This document shows positions 1 through 9,058 of a stretch of 64,000 nucleotides of DNA, one piece after another. Source of the stretch: Vallitalea sp. Its GTDB lineage: Bacteria; Bacillota; Clostridia; Lachnospirales; Vallitaleaceae. Position 1 is the stretch's first letter. Each line of letters opens with the position of its first letter. A model generated the notes under the pieces. The model did no database searches, had not been told where the DNA came from, and was given only the letters and a program-made list of their open reading frames with translations. The translations under genes were made by a program, and so were the position numbers. The stretch is taken from NCBI GenBank assembly GCA_025210235.1, contig JAOASG010000037.1, forward strand, positions 1-64,000. Direction: 5' to 3'.

Positions 1-1
1 C

Positions 2-1618
2 ATGATGTATTGCATGGTGCAATCTATTGGAAATGAATTATCTGTTTTGCAAATATCTATTTACACTTGTGTATTACTACTTTGTTTTATAATTAGAAAG
101 ATATTTTTGCAGAAAAATATATTTCAACTCCAAAAAATTGGTTGCTTATCTATAAAGGATTTACGTTTAAAGATAGGTGAACACATGCAAAAAATTAATT
201 TAGGATATTTTAATCAAAAAAGTAGTGGTTATATAATTGGTACTCTTACAACAGAGTTACATGATTTAGAAGTTATCTTAACTCATCAAGTGGCTGATAT
301 TTTGAAAATAATATTACTAGGAGTTATTTTGACAGTTTTTTCATTTGTTATATGTCCTTATTTAGCAATTTATCAACTAGTATTAATGGTAATTGCCATT
401 GCCATCGTCATATTAGGAATGAAGAAAATTGTACTAGAAGGTAAAAAGAATAAAATTGCAGTGGAAGGTTTGGTTTCTAGGGTTGTTGAATATATAGAAG
501 GTATTCAGGTGTTTAAGTCTTTTGGTGTTGTAGGAGCAAATTTTAAACGATTAAGAAATGCGCTTTCAGAATTAAAAAAGAGTAATATTAAAACGGAGTT
601 TTCCTTAACTCCAAACATTTTTATTTCTCGTATTTTAATTGATTTATCATTTCCATTGTTTTTAATCTTGGGAGTTCAAATGTTATCTAAAGAAGAGATT
701 AGTGTTGTTTCATTTATCTCGTTTATTATGCTAAATCTCGGGCTCTCAAACATATTAAAAGTAGGGTTGCCTAAATTTGTTTTATTTAGATATTTGACTT
801 TAGCAAGTGAGAATTTAATATCTGTAGAGAATCAAGAAGAAATGCCTTGCGGGGATAAAGAAGTAAATATTTCTTGTTATGATATAGAGTTTAAAAATGT
901 TTCTTTTTCTTATGAAGAGAATGTTTCTGTTTTGCAAAACATTAGTTTTGTTGCAAAAATGGGAGAAACAACTGCTTTAGTTGGTCCCTCTGGGAGTGGG
1001 AAAACGACTATAACAAATTTGATTGCTAGATTTTGGGATCCCCAAGAAGGAGCGGTAATCATTGGAAATAATAATATTAGTAATATTAGCCCAAATGAAC
1101 TATTAAAAAACATTAGTATGGTTTTTCAAGATGTCTACCTTTTGCAAGATACTGTATATGAAAATATACGAATTGGGAATTTAGATGCAACCGATAAAGA
1201 AGTAATACAAGCTGCTAAGGTAGCTAATTGTCATGAATTTATAATGAAAATGGAAAAAGGCTACAACACAATGGTGGGAGAAGGGGGATTTACACTTTCT
1301 GCAGGGGAAAGACAAAGAATTTCTATCGCAAGAGCATTATTGAAGGATGCCCCCATTGTTCTACTAGATGAAGCAACTGCATCATTGGATGCAGATAATG
1401 AAATAGAGATTAAACAAGCTATAACAAAACTAACTAAAAATAGAACGGTTATTGTGATTGCACACAGGTTAAATTCAATACGTGATGCCCATAAGATTAT
1501 AGTTCTAAAAGATGGTAAGATTCTTGAGAGTGGTAATCATGATAGCTTAATTAAAAATAAGGGTTGGTACGAAGATATGTATTCTCAAATGAAGATTTCG
1601 GAAGGATGGAAGGTATGA
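2..1618 (+). CDS. ABC exporter half-transporter, permease fused to ATPase (5' end cut by window)
   Basis: Membrane exporter subunit with a transmembrane domain followed by a nucleotide-binding domain. The visible 538 residues begin inside the membrane domain: a hydrophobic helix near residues 18-35 is followed directly by the coupling region (KINLGYFNQKSSGYI), so roughly 40-50 N-terminal residues including the first helix probably lie before the window. The ATPase domain is complete: Walker A GPSGSGKTT near residue 327, signature LSAGERQR near 432 (Ala replaces the usual first Gly), Walker B IVLLDEATASLD near 452, and switch histidine in IAHRL. The stop codon overlaps the start of the next half-transporter, so the two are translationally coupled and may form a heterodimer. 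Substrate unknown. Confidence 0.93.
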   Translation: MMYCMVQSIGNELSVLQISIYTCVLLLCFIIRKIFLQKNIFQLQKIGCLSIKDLRLKIGEHMQKINLGYFNQKSSGYIIGTLTTELHDLEVILTHQVADILKIILLGVILTVFSFVICPYLAIYQLVLMVIAIAIVILGMKKIVLEGKKNKIAVEGLVSRVVEYIEGIQVFKSFGVVGANFKRLRNALSELKKSNIKTEFSLTPNIFISRILIDLSFPLFLILGVQMLSKEEISVVSFISFIMLNLGLSNILKVGLPKFVLFRYLTLASENLISVENQEEMPCGDKEVNISCYDIEFKNVSFSYEENVSVLQNISFVAKMGETTALVGPSGSGKTTITNLIARFWDPQEGAVIIGNNNISNISPNELLKNISMVFQDVYLLQDTVYENIRIGNLDATDKEVIQAAKVANCHEFIMKMEKGYNTMVGEGGFTLSAGERQRISIARALLKDAPIVLLDEATASLDADNEIEIKQAITKLTKNRTVIVIAHRLNSIRDAHKIIVLKDGKILESGNHDSLIKNKGWYEDMYSQMKISEGWKV

Positions 1619-3423
1619 TGAATAGGGTAAAAAATAAATCAGGACTAAAAAGGTTAGTACAAATAGCAACAACAAAGAAGGGTATAGTAATATTAGCGGT
1701 TATTTTTCTTGTTATTTCAGCATTAGCTTCCTTTTTGCCTTATATCTCAATTTATTATATAGCCTCTGAGATATTAGCATCATTTGCAAAGACAGTAGAA
1801 TTAAATACTGATCAAATCTTTAAATTAGCATGGGTACTTATTATTGGAAGTGCAATAAATATACTCGCATATTTTGTAGCTTTGTGCCTATTACATAAGG
1901 CTGCATTTGAAACTATTTATAAGTTAAAAAAAGATGTGTTAAAGCATTTTACGGAGTTGCCTATTGGATTTGGTATAAAAATGGGCAGTGGAAATATTAG
2001 AAAAATAATAGATGAAGATATAGGTAATACAGAAGATTTTTTGGCTCATCAATTTCCAGATTTAGTATATACAGTTACATCTTGTTTAATAACCCTTGTT
2101 ATTCTTATTTTAGTTGATTGGAGATATGGTGCAGTATGCTTAGTCATTATTGGGCTTGCGGTTTATATACTGGGATTATCATTCAAAACAGATTCGGCTA
2201 AAATTCATATGCAAGAGGTTTTTAAAGCAAATGCGGAAATGAATAATTTAGCGGTTGAATATGTAAGAGGAATTTCTGTATTGAAATTATTTAACACTAC
2301 GTTGGCAACATTTGAAAAATTTTATAATGTTATAAAAGAGTATACAAAATCGGCTATTAAATATACTTTAAAACTAGAAAAAACAATGTCCACATATACA
2401 GTTTTGGTTCATAATATTTATATTTTTATTTTGCCTATTATAATATGTGTTGGACGTAATACAAATAATTATTATGCATTTGTATCAAAAACGGTGTTTT
2501 ATATAGTGGTTGCACCATCAATTACAATTACAATGCTAAAAGTTGTTCATTTGATTTCAAAAACATATCAAATTCAATATGGAATTCAAAATATGGATAT
2601 GATACTTGAAGAACAAAGAATAAAATCTCTTTCTAATTCAAAAGAAGTTATAACATCATATGATGTTGAATTTAAAAACGTTACCTTTTGTTATGACAAA
2701 GCTAAGAAAACACAAGCATTAGAAAACGTAAATTTTACCGCTAAATGTAATAAAATAACAGCTATTGTAGGGGCATCAGGGAGTGGAAAAACTACCATTG
2801 CTCACTTGATACCAAGATTCTATGACGTAAATGAGGGACAGATTATGATAGGAGGAGTAGATATACGAAATATCGAACCAAATCAGTTAATGAGTTTAGT
2901 TGGTTTTGTTTTTCAAGATAGTTATTTATTTAAGAGAAGTATAAGGGATAACATTGGAATGGGATGTGAAGACGCAACAGACGAAGATATTATTTTAGCG
3001 GCTAAAAAAGCATATTGCCATGATTTTATTGCAAATCTTCCACAAGGATACAATACAATCATTGGAAGTGAAAATGTACACTTATCTGGTGGTGAAAAGC
3101 AAAGGATTGCAATAGCAAGGGCTATATTACAAAATCCACCAATTATTATATTAGATGAAGCAACAGCATTTAATGACGCTGAAAACGAATACTTAATTCA
3201 AAAGTCTTTTGAAGAACTTCTTTCTAACAAAACAGTCATTATGATTGCACATCGCTTAAATACAATAAAAAAAGCGGATCAAATTATTGTTATGGATAGA
3301 GGCAAAATTGCAGAAGTTGGGTCACATGATGAATTAATTAATAATAAAGGAAACTATTATTCTATGTGGGAAACATATAGCCAAGCTCAGCTATGGCGTA
3401 TCGGAGGTGAAAATATTGGATGA
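1615..3423 (+). CDS. ABC exporter half-transporter, permease fused to ATPase
   Basis: A 602-residue membrane-domain/ATPase fusion. I chose ATG 1615 because it overlaps the previous stop as ATGA and has GAAGGA about 8 bases upstream; ATG 1618 is equally possible. About six hydrophobic segments precede residue 330. The ATPase domain has Walker A GASGSGKTT near 385, signature LSGGEKQR near 489 and IIILDEATAFNDAENE after Walker B. The Ala-Phe form of that last motif is, from memory, typical of the YbtP/YbtQ/IrtAB-like half-transporters rather than MsbA-type exporters, which have DEATSSLD. It lies between two other half-transporters and overlaps both. Partner pairing and substrate cannot be read from sequence. 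Confidence 0.92.
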   Translation: MMNRVKNKSGLKRLVQIATTKKGIVILAVIFLVISALASFLPYISIYYIASEILASFAKTVELNTDQIFKLAWVLIIGSAINILAYFVALCLLHKAAFETIYKLKKDVLKHFTELPIGFGIKMGSGNIRKIIDEDIGNTEDFLAHQFPDLVYTVTSCLITLVILILVDWRYGAVCLVIIGLAVYILGLSFKTDSAKIHMQEVFKANAEMNNLAVEYVRGISVLKLFNTTLATFEKFYNVIKEYTKSAIKYTLKLEKTMSTYTVLVHNIYIFILPIIICVGRNTNNYYAFVSKTVFYIVVAPSITITMLKVVHLISKTYQIQYGIQNMDMILEEQRIKSLSNSKEVITSYDVEFKNVTFCYDKAKKTQALENVNFTAKCNKITAIVGASGSGKTTIAHLIPRFYDVNEGQIMIGGVDIRNIEPNQLMSLVGFVFQDSYLFKRSIRDNIGMGCEDATDEDIILAAKKAYCHDFIANLPQGYNTIIGSENVHLSGGEKQRIAIARAILQNPPIIILDEATAFNDAENEYLIQKSFEELLSNKTVIMIAHRLNTIKKADQIIVMDRGKIAEVGSHDELINNKGNYYSMWETYSQAQLWRIGGENIG

Positions 3424-5155
3424 AATTAAAAAACTACTGTATATTTCTGATATTAGTAAAACTAAATTAAGAAAAGCTGTATTTGCAAGTGTAATATCAA
3501 ATCTGTTGGTTATGATTCCGATTATTATTTCTATTGAGGTGTTAGTGGAAATTTTAAAGCCACTATCAGAAGAAGCAATTAGCTTTGATAGGATATGGAT
3601 ATTATTTTTTGTAGGAGTATTTGTAATGATTCTAATGTTTTTAGCCACAATCTATGAACATAGAAAGTCTTTTGTTGCTTCTTATTCAGAGGCAGAAAGC
3701 TACAGAATAAGAGTTGCTGAGCACTTACGGAAGCTTCCTATGAGTTTTTTTAACACGAAAGATTTGGCTGAGATTACAACAAATATTATGGGAGATTGTG
3801 CTTCCATTGAAATGGTACTTAGTCATATTTTACCTCAAGTTATCGCAACATGTATATCAACTACTATTATTAGTATTTGCCTTTTAATTATTGATTGGCG
3901 ATTAGCTCTTTGTGTAATTATAACTATTCCAACCGCTATATTTATTATATGGGCAAGTAGAAGAATACATAAAAAATGGGTGAAGAGATTAACCAACTTA
4001 AAGCTTGAACAAGAAGAAGCTATGCAAGAATATATTGAAGGAATTAAAGTTATTAAATCATGTAGAACTTCTAAAAATAATTTTAAGCACATTGATAATA
4101 TTCTAACTTCTATGAAAAATATGCAACTAAAAGGTGAAATAATAACAGGAGCTTTTTTTTCTGGTTCTCAAATAATTCTTCAATTAGGTACAGGAATAAC
4201 AATATTTGTTGGGATAATGCTATATGTAAATGGACATGTTAATATTATTCCTGTTCTTTTATTTTGTCTGTTATCTATTAGGATATATGGTCCTATATTG
4301 GTTCAAATCGTATCGTTGGCAGAATTGATGTATTATCGATTTGCTACCGAAAGGATGAGGGAGTTAATGTTAATTCCAACGGTTAGTGGAGAAAAAACAA
4401 TACCACTTTCAGATTTTAATATATATGTAGAAGATGTGAGTTTTGCTTATAATGAAAAAACTATAATAAATAATGTAACAATACCTTTTTGTGAAAATCA
4501 AATAACCGCCATAGTTGGACCATCAGGAAGCGGGAAGAGTACATTAATAAAATTAATTGCCAGATTCTGGGATGTAGATCATGGGAAAATTCTTATAGGC
4601 AAGTATGACATAAGAGATATGAAACCAGAACATCTTATGAAATATATCAGTATGGTATTTCAGGATGTTGTTTTATTTAACGATACTATATATAATAATA
4701 TTAAAATTGGTAACAAAAATGCCACTGAAAAAGAAATAATAGAAGCTGCAAAATTAGCTGGTTGTGAGGATTTTATAAAAGATTTACCTGATGGCTATAA
4801 TTCATTTCTCGGAGAAAATGGGAAAAAACTATCTGGTGGTGAGAGGCAAAGAATTTCTATTGCAAGAGCATTACTTAAAAATGCTCCAATTGTTATTTTG
4901 GACGAGGCTACATCTTCTTTAGATACTAGAAATGAAAGTATTGTACAAAAAGGAATTTCTAAACTCATTGAAGGCAAGACTGTTATTGTTATAGCTCATA
5001 AGTTACGTAGTATAGAAAATGTAGATAATATTGTAGTTTTAAAAGATGGAGAGATTGAAGAAATGGGTAAACATAAGGACTTAATGAGAAATAATGGATT
5101 ATATAAAAAGTTATATACTCTACAAGGTGAGAGTTCAAAATGGAGTGTGAATTAA
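3416..5155 (+). CDS. ABC exporter half-transporter, permease fused to ATPase
   Basis: A 579-residue membrane-domain/ATPase fusion with the standard motifs Walker A GPSGSGKST, signature LSGGERQR and Walker B IVILDEATSSLD. I place the start at TTG 3416, because GGAGG at 3403-3407 is 8 bases upstream; GTG 3407 lies inside that ribosome binding site and is less likely. The start overlaps the end of the preceding gene by 8 bases. It resembles the first half-transporter more than the middle one in its ATPase motifs. No intrinsic terminator is visible after the stop; the next promoter begins about 60 bases later. Confidence 0.92.
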   Translation: MDEIKKLLYISDISKTKLRKAVFASVISNLLVMIPIIISIEVLVEILKPLSEEAISFDRIWILFFVGVFVMILMFLATIYEHRKSFVASYSEAESYRIRVAEHLRKLPMSFFNTKDLAEITTNIMGDCASIEMVLSHILPQVIATCISTTIISICLLIIDWRLALCVIITIPTAIFIIWASRRIHKKWVKRLTNLKLEQEEAMQEYIEGIKVIKSCRTSKNNFKHIDNILTSMKNMQLKGEIITGAFFSGSQIILQLGTGITIFVGIMLYVNGHVNIIPVLLFCLLSIRIYGPILVQIVSLAELMYYRFATERMRELMLIPTVSGEKTIPLSDFNIYVEDVSFAYNEKTIINNVTIPFCENQITAIVGPSGSGKSTLIKLIARFWDVDHGKILIGKYDIRDMKPEHLMKYISMVFQDVVLFNDTIYNNIKIGNKNATEKEIIEAAKLAGCEDFIKDLPDGYNSFLGENGKKLSGGERQRISIARALLKNAPIVILDEATSSLDTRNESIVQKGISKLIEGKTVIVIAHKLRSIENVDNIVVLKDGEIEEMGKHKDLMRNNGLYKKLYTLQGESSKWSVN

Positions 5156-5171
5156 TTTGAAACAAATAAAT

Positions 5172-5212
5172 ACCCGAATGTTTTTGTGAATTAATAATAT
5201 AATATTCGGAAA
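5172..5212 (+). promoter_or_regulatory. Probable PurR operator (inverted PurBox pair)
   Basis: CCGAAT at 5174-5179 and its inverted copy ATTCGG at 5204-5209 face each other across 24 bases. If transcription starts about 7 bases after the -10 box (near 5253), the two arms fall near -79 and -49, matching the positions known for the two PurBoxes of the Bacillus subtilis pur operon (about -81 and -49). The downstream gene is a purine permease, a usual PurR target. The arms read CCGAAT rather than CCGAAC, and no purR gene is in the window. Confidence 0.6.
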
Positions 5213-5217
5213 ATCTA

Positions 5218-5246
5218 TTGACATATAGAATCTCCTTTGATAATAT
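5218..5246 (+). promoter_or_regulatory. Sigma-A promoter of the purine permease gene
   Basis: TTGACA at 5218-5223, 17-base spacer, TAATAT at 5241-5246. It lies immediately downstream of the proposed PurBox pair and 30 bases before the start codon. Confidence 0.8.
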
Positions 5247-5275
5247 ATTACTATAAAATTTTGGAGGTTAAACCA

Positions 5276-6613
5276 ATGGATAAATTTTTTAAGTTAAAAC
5301 AAAATAATACAGACGTTAAAACAGAGATCTTAGCAGGGTTAACTACTTTCATGGCAATGGCGTACATAATTATTGTTAATCCACTCACACTAGTTGGCCC
5401 TGAGTCACCACTATTTGGTGCAGTTCTTACTGCTACATGTATAGCTGCAGCAATTGGTTCTTTAGTAATGGGATTATACGCTAACTTACCTTTTGCACAA
5501 GCACCAGGTATGGGTCTTAATGTATTTTTTGCAGTAACACTTATGGGTAAGATGGGATATACATTTAATCAATCTCTTGCAGTTGTATTTATATCTGGAT
5601 GTGTATTTTTAATTCTTACTGTAACAGGTCTTAGAGAAAAAATTGTAAATGCTATACCAGCAAATATTAAATTTGCTTTAACAGCAGGTATTGGATTGTT
5701 CATTGCTTTAATTGGAATGAAAACAGCAGGTATTTTAGTTGGTACAAAGGATGGTTTTTTCCTTGCTGACTTTACTAAATTCAATGATTCAAAAACTGCT
5801 ATACTAGCTATTATTGGTTTAATTATTATTGGATTACTTATGTTATATAAAATAAAAGGAGCATTACTTATAGGTATAATAACTACAACAATTCTAGGGA
5901 TACCTTTTGGTATTACAAAGATAGCTTCTTTAAAAACTGCAAGTTGGACACCACCAAGTATTGAACCAACATTATTTAAATTAGATTTTTCAGGGTTATT
6001 TGCAGATAAAGGAGTAGGACAAACATTATTAACATTATTAATGGTAATAGTTGCATTTACTCTTGTTGATATGTTCGATACTATTGGAACTTTAGTTGGT
6101 ACAGCTACAAAAGCTGGTATGGTAGATGAAAATGGAAGAGTATTAAGAATGAATAAAGCTTTATTTGCAGATGCAATTGCAACTACAGTTGGAGCATTAA
6201 TTGGAACATCAACAGTAACTACATATCTAGAAAGTAATACAGGTGTTTCTGAAGGTGGAAGAACAGGACTTACAGCAGTTGTTGTAGCAATATTATTCAT
6301 ATTAGCATTATTTTTATCACCTATAGCATTATTAATTCCAGCAGCAGCTACAGCACCAGCACTTATAATGGTTGGGGTATTAATGATTGGTGCAGTTAAA
6401 AATATTAACTTCGATGATCTTGATGAAGCTATTCCAGCATTCCTTACTATGGTAATGATGCCTTTTGCACAAAATATATCAACAGGTATTGCTTTTGGTT
6501 TCATTTCTTATGCATTCTTAAAATTATTTAAAGGAAAAGGTAAAGAAGTACATCCTATTATTTATGTATTAGCGATATTATTTATAATTAAATTTACTGT
6601 AATAGGTGGTTAA
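5276..6613 (+). CDS. AzgA/PbuG-family hypoxanthine/guanine permease
   Basis: Proton-coupled uptake of purine bases across the cytoplasmic membrane; 445 residues, usual length for the AzgA branch of the NCS2-like family. The N-terminus (FKLKQNNTDVKTEILAGLTTFMAMAYIIIVNP) is the family hallmark, followed by about 13 hydrophobic segments and the conserved VDMFDTIGTLVG and TSTVTTYLES regions. ATG 5276 is chosen over upstream in-frame codons because GGAGG sits 8 bases before it. A good promoter and probable PurR boxes precede it, suggesting repression when purines are plentiful. A ZTP riboswitch and pflB-purH follow, so this is a purine supply neighbourhood. The exact base transported is inferred from family only. 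Confidence 0.93.
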   Translation: MDKFFKLKQNNTDVKTEILAGLTTFMAMAYIIIVNPLTLVGPESPLFGAVLTATCIAAAIGSLVMGLYANLPFAQAPGMGLNVFFAVTLMGKMGYTFNQSLAVVFISGCVFLILTVTGLREKIVNAIPANIKFALTAGIGLFIALIGMKTAGILVGTKDGFFLADFTKFNDSKTAILAIIGLIIIGLLMLYKIKGALLIGIITTTILGIPFGITKIASLKTASWTPPSIEPTLFKLDFSGLFADKGVGQTLLTLLMVIVAFTLVDMFDTIGTLVGTATKAGMVDENGRVLRMNKALFADAIATTVGALIGTSTVTTYLESNTGVSEGGRTGLTAVVVAILFILALFLSPIALLIPAAATAPALIMVGVLMIGAVKNINFDDLDEAIPAFLTMVMMPFAQNISTGIAFGFISYAFLKLFKGKGKEVHPIIYVLAILFIIKFTVIGG

Positions 6614-6647
6614 ATTAAATTTAATATAGAATAAAATTAAATATTTT

Positions 6648-6716
6648 ATCTGTATAACTGGCGGAAATTGGGATAACCCATAGGGAGTACAGATATATTA
6701 TGCCGACCGCCTGGGC
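6648..6716 (+). ncRNA. ZTP/ZMP riboswitch aptamer (pfl motif)
   Basis: Helix P1 is ATCTGTA (6648-6654) with TACAGAT (6688-6694). Between them are the conserved ACTGGCGGAA segment and a short hairpin ending in GGGAG. The 3' part carries GCCGACCGCCTGGGC (6702-6716), and its CCGCC (6707-6711) can pair with GGCGG (6660-6664) to make the known pseudoknot. The downstream genes, pyruvate formate-lyase and purH, are classic targets: ZMP/ZTP builds up when 10-formyl-tetrahydrofolate is scarce and turns on expression. Confidence 0.95.
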
Positions 6717-6764
6717 GATTAGACCGTATTAAGTCTATATGCTCAGGCGGTCTATTTATTTTTC
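6705..6764 (+). terminator. Riboswitch-controlled intrinsic terminator
   Basis: Bases 6705-6716 pair with 6741-6752 as a 12-bp stem with one G-T wobble, followed by the T-rich run ATTTATTTTT. A nested stem TAGAC/GTCTA lies in the loop. The 5' strand is also the 3' part of the ZTP aptamer including its pseudoknot bases, so ligand binding and termination exclude each other. Confidence 0.93.
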
Positions 6765-6810
6765 AGTTTGCTTTATGTTACAAATATAAGTAATAGAAAG
6801 GAAGAAAAAA

Positions 6811-9033
6811 ATGAATAGTTGGTATAATTTTAAAGCTGGACTTTGGAAAAAAGAGATTAATGTAAGAGATTTTATTCAAAAAAATTATACTCCATATGAA
6901 GGCGACGATTGCTTTTTAAAAGGAGTAACAAACAGAACAAAAGAGATTAATGAAAAGTTTTTACAATTAAAAAAGAAGGAATTAGAAAATGGTGTACTTG
7001 ATATAGACACTAAAACAGTATCATCTTTATTAACATTTAAACCAGGATATATTGATAAAGACAATGAAATAATAAAAGGATTACAGACTGATAAACCTTT
7101 AAAGAGAGCTATTAATCCTTTTGGTGGCATTCGTATGACAAGAAACGCTTGTGAGGCGTATGGTTATGAAGTTGATAAAAAAGTAGAAGAAGAATTTACT
7201 TATAGGACAACTCATAATGATGGAGTTTTTCGAGTATATTCAGACGAAATGAAGTTAGCAAGAAAAACAGGGATAATTACAGGCTTACCAGATGCTTATG
7301 GTAGAGGGAGAATTATAGGTGATTACCGTAGAGTTGCTTTATATGGCGTTGATTACTTAATTGAGGAGAAAAAACAAGATAAAATTAAATATAGTAATAA
7401 TATAATGTCTGATGGAAATATTAAATTATTAGAAGAGCTATATAGACAAATAGATTTTCTAGAAAAACTAAAAGAAATGGCTAAAATGTATGATGATGAT
7501 ATTTCTAAATCTGCAAGTAATGCTAGAGAAGCTATACAATGGATATATTATGCGTATCTAGGCGCAATAAAAGAACAAAATGGTGCCGCAATGTCATTAG
7601 GTCGTATTAGTACATTTTTAGATATTTATATTGAAAGAGATTTACAAGAGGGTATAATAACAGAGATAGAAGCACAAGAATTAGTTGATGATCTAGTTCT
7701 AAAACTTCGCATGGCAAGACAGCTTAGGACTCCTGAATATAATGCACTTTTTGCAGGCGATCCTATGTGGATAACAGAAGCTATAGGGGGTATGGGTGAA
7801 GATGGTAGAACTTTAGTTACAAAGAATTCTTATCGTTTTATAAATACTTTATATACTTTAGGATCTGCGCCTGAGCCAAACATAACAATTTTATGGTCAA
7901 AAAAATTACCAACTCACTTTAAAAAGTTCTGTGCAAAAGTATCTATAGATACAGATTCTATCCAATATGAAAATGACGATTTAATGCGTTCTTTATATGG
8001 TGATGATTATGGTATAGCTTGTTGTGTATCGGCTATGAGAATAGGAAAACAAATGCAGTTTTTTGGGGCAAGATGTAATATGCCAAAAGTTTTGTTAATG
8101 GCACTTAATGGTGGTATTGACGAAATAAAAGGTATTCATGTTGGTCCACAGCTTGATCCAATTAGTGGAGATGTTCTTGAGTATAATGAAGTAGTTAAGC
8201 GATTTAGAACATACCAAGAATGGTTATGTAAATTGTATGTTAATACTATGAATGTAATTCATTTTATGCATGATAAGTATGCATATGAAAAACTACAAAT
8301 GGCATTACATGATACAGAGGTTGAGCGAATGATGGCGTTTGGTATAGCAGGTCTATCTGTTATGGCAGATTCATTAAGTGCTATTAAATACGCAAAAGTA
8401 ATGCCAATAAGAAATGATAATGGACTAATTACTGATTTTAAAATAGAGGGAGATTATCCTAAGTATGGAAATGATGACGAGAGAGTAGACGAAATAACTA
8501 AAGAATTAACTATTAATTTTATAAATGAAATTAAGAAATATAAAACATATAGAAACTCAACACCTTCATTATCTATACTAACAATAACATCTAATGTAGT
8601 ATATGGAAAGAAAACAGGCTCAACACCAGATGGTAGAAAGATAGGAGAACCTTTTGCACCGGGTGCAAATCCAATGCATAATCGTGATTATAAAGGGGCA
8701 TTAGCTTCGCTTAATTCTGTAGCAAAAATCCCATACGAAAGTTGCTTAGATGGTATTTCTTGTACGTTCTCAATTCAGCCAAAAACATTAGGTAAAAGCG
8801 TAGAAGACCAAGTAGGGAATCTGGTTAGTATATTAGATGGTTATTTTGAGCAAAGTGGGCATCATATTAATGTAAATGTAATCGATAAAGAAAAACTAGT
8901 TGATGCCATGGAGAATCCAGAAAAATATCCTAATCTAACAATTAGAGTGTCTGGATATGCAGTTAATTTTAATAGATTAAGTAGAGAACAACAAGAAGAA
9001 GTTATTAGTAGAACTTTTCATGGAAAATGTTAA
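6811..9033 (+). CDS. pflB: Formate C-acetyltransferase (pyruvate formate-lyase)
   Basis: Glycyl-radical enzyme converting pyruvate and CoA to acetyl-CoA and formate in the cytoplasm; 740 residues, close to the usual 740-760. The adjacent active-site cysteines are at about 404-405 ([12 protein letters not shown]) and the radical glycine in RVSGYAV is near 715. Preceded by GAAAGGAAG at good spacing. It is behind a ZTP riboswitch and followed after 25 bases by purH, so here its formate probably feeds 10-formyl-tetrahydrofolate for purine synthesis as well as fermentation. The radical-SAM activating enzyme normally found beside pflB is not in the window and must be elsewhere. Confidence 0.97.
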   Translation: MNSWYNFKAGLWKKEINVRDFIQKNYTPYEGDDCFLKGVTNRTKEINEKFLQLKKKELENGVLDIDTKTVSSLLTFKPGYIDKDNEIIKGLQTDKPLKRAINPFGGIRMTRNACEAYGYEVDKKVEEEFTYRTTHNDGVFRVYSDEMKLARKTGIITGLPDAYGRGRIIGDYRRVALYGVDYLIEEKKQDKIKYSNNIMSDGNIKLLEELYRQIDFLEKLKEMAKMYDDDISKSASNAREAIQWIYYAYLGAIKEQNGAAMSLGRISTFLDIYIERDLQEGIITEIEAQELVDDLVLKLRMARQLRTPEYNALFAGDPMWITEAIGGMGEDGRTLVTKNSYRFINTLYTLGSAPEPNITILWSKKLPTHFKKFCAKVSIDTDSIQYENDDLMRSLYGDDYGIACCVSAMRIGKQMQFFGARCNMPKVLLMALNGGIDEIKGIHVGPQLDPISGDVLEYNEVVKRFRTYQEWLCKLYVNTMNVIHFMHDKYAYEKLQMALHDTEVERMMAFGIAGLSVMADSLSAIKYAKVMPIRNDNGLITDFKIEGDYPKYGNDDERVDEITKELTINFINEIKKYKTYRNSTPSLSILTITSNVVYGKKTGSTPDGRKIGEPFAPGANPMHNRDYKGALASLNSVAKIPYESCLDGISCTFSIQPKTLGKSVEDQVGNLVSILDGYFEQSGHHINVNVIDKEKLVDAMENPEKYPNLTIRVSGYAVNFNRLSREQQEEVISRTFHGKC

Positions 9034-9058
9034 AAAAATAGAAAAGGAGATTATTATT

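Noticed and set aside
5155..5275. Purine riboswitch before the permease gene
   Set aside because: No conserved three-way-junction sequences of the guanine/adenine aptamer are present; the inverted CCGAAT/ATTCGG pair fits protein operators better.
5569..6504. 311-codon open frame antisense to the purine permease gene
   Set aside because: It mirrors the permease reading frame, has low-complexity translation without a family match, and no ribosome binding site; the permease is certain.
9020..9058. Longer N-terminus for PurH
   Set aside because: The extra 13 residues overlap pflB, have no ribosome binding site and are not part of the family; AAGGAG supports ATG 9059.
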